The position numbers and the translations under genes are program-made. The notes beneath the pieces were generated by a model that did no database searches, was not told the origin of the DNA, and saw only the letters and a program-made list of their open reading frames with translations. A DNA stretch of 15,601 nucleotides, taken from NCBI GenBank assembly GCA_002329565.1, contig DCTM01000028.1:1578-17178 (forward strand), in the 5' to 3' direction. The DNA comes from Firmicutes bacterium UBA1440 (GTDB lineage: Bacteria > Bacillota > Clostridia > Peptostreptococcales > Anaerovoracaceae). Within the stretch, counting starts at the first letter, position 1. Each line of letters begins with the position of its first letter. This document shows positions 15,017 through 15,601 of this stretch, piece after piece.

Positions 15017-15460
15017 TTACACGGATACCGTAACCCTCACGATTCCTTGGACCTCGGAAAACAGCTTCACCGGCACTTCAAAATTGCCTGCCGTCTTAAT
15101 CGGGTTGTCGAGAACAAATTTTTTCTTATCTATTTTTATCTTGTGCTGCTCGTTGAGTGCGTCCGCGATGTCCTTGGAAGTGACGGAGCCGAACAATCTG
15201 CCGCCCTCGCCTCCCTTTGTCTTAATTTCAACGCAGACAGTTTTTAATTTTTCTGCGAGCTGCTGCGCTGCCGCCTTTTCGGCCGCCGTCTTCTCCGCCG
15301 CAAGCTCCTTTTGCTTTTCAAGGTTCCTGACGTTTCCTTGTGTGGCCTCCTGCGCCATTCCGCGAGGGATGAGCATATTTCTTGCATAGCCGTCCGAAAC
15401 CTTCACGATGTCTCCGGCTTTGCCTGTACCCTTCACATCTTTTAATAATATTACTATCAT
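15017..15460 (-). CDS. rplI: 50S ribosomal protein L9
   Basis: 147 residues, the family's usual size. [36 protein letters not shown] is the N-terminal rRNA-binding domain with its GxGKxGdxvxVxxGYaRNxLiP signature. A long Lys/Glu/Ala connecting helix follows (about 45-75), then the C-terminal domain with [20 protein letters not shown]. The frame is open for 46 codons further upstream, but those overlap gdpP in another frame. The ATG at 15460-15458 has GGGAGG eight bases upstream and follows the gdpP stop by one base. Confidence 0.98.
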   Translation of the reverse strand: MIVILLKDVKGTGKAGDIVKVSDGYARNMLIPRGMAQEATQGNVRNLEKQKELAAEKTAAEKAAAQQLAEKLKTVCVEIKTKGGEGGRLFGSVTSKDIADALNEQHKIKIDKKKFVLDNPIKTAGNFEVPVKLFSEVQGIVRVTVSV

Positions 15461-15461
15461 A

Positions 15462-15601
15462 TCAATTACCTCCCTCTTTATCTTTGTAAATAATTCCCAA
15501 AAGTTTCGCTTCTGTCTCATCGGCCGATAAATCTGTCTGAGCTCCGGCCGCAGACATATGCCCGCCGCCGCCGAGTTCCTCCATGATGACCTGCACATTC
15601 T
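15462..15601 (-). CDS. gdpP: Cyclic-di-AMP phosphodiesterase GdpP, C-terminal end only
   Basis: The last 45 codons are in the window; the gene continues beyond the right edge. The visible text [21 protein letters not shown] is the C-terminal DHHA1 motif (GGGH..AAG) of the DHH phosphoesterases, in the form typical of GdpP/YybT. The last residues are an acidic and then basic helix ending KDKEGGN. GdpP is a membrane PAS-GGDEF-DHH/DHHA1 enzyme that hydrolyses c-di-AMP, which governs potassium and osmotic balance. The gdpP-rplI-dnaB order supports the call. Another DHH protein such as NrnA would also carry this motif, but not normally this order. Confidence 0.88.
   Translation of the reverse strand, partial: NVQVIMEELGGGGHMSAAGAQTDLSADETEAKLLGIIYKDKEGGN

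Overview
The window looks like chromosomal DNA of a low- to mid-GC Gram-positive anaerobe, most likely a member of the Clostridia. The evidence is the gdpP-rplI-dnaB gene order typical of Firmicutes, a DnaD-type replication protein, a LysM/G5/M23 cell-wall hydrolase, a lipobox-bearing binding protein, strong AGGAGG-type ribosome sites and intrinsic terminators. I cannot name the genus from the sequence. Every supported gene lies on the minus strand, so transcription runs from right to left.

Right block (15601 to 10368): the 3' end of gdpP, then rplI, dnaB, a DnaD-domain gene and a large membrane-anchored M23 peptidase. The genes are almost contiguous, with gaps of 1, 17 and 10 nt and then a 34-nt overlap. 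The DnaD-domain protein carries at its C terminus what looks like the helicase-binding and zinc-ribbon part of a DnaC/DnaI helicase loader, with no AAA+ ATPase domain. The peptidase gene starts inside its last codons. This is the most unusual gene in the window.

Middle block (10316 to 7816): a complete polar amino-acid ABC uptake operon (lipoprotein, permease, ATPase). It has a clear sigma-A promoter, palindromes over the likely transcription start, and a strong hairpin between the first two genes. The ATPase lacks a segment of about 17 residues between Walker A and the Q-loop.

Next block (7671 to 4368): pntA-pntB, a proton-translocating NAD(P) transhydrogenase. Its upstream region has a good promoter and three sites resembling the clostridial Rex operator, which suggests redox (NADH/NAD+) control. 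Two tandem hairpin terminators follow pntB.

Left block: a secreted protein with two copper-amine-oxidase-N-like repeats and a C-terminal beta-rich domain (4137-2695). Then comes a 775-nt gene-free gap holding its terminator and a compact folded element at 2341-2513, followed by split coaB and coaC of the streptococcal type, reading leftward from tandem promoters. The leftmost 586 nt hold a likely coaC terminator, 33-bp tandem repeats at the window edge and decayed copies of a dispersed repeat, but no convincing gene.

Overall this is mostly housekeeping chromosome: replication, ribosome, cell wall, CoA synthesis, redox balance and amino-acid uptake. I see no phage, integrase, transposase, CRISPR array, toxin-antitoxin pair, rRNA or tRNA gene. 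Points of novelty are the DnaD/loader fusion, the putative Rex cluster on pntAB, the folded intergenic element and a duplicated motif in the peptidase tail.
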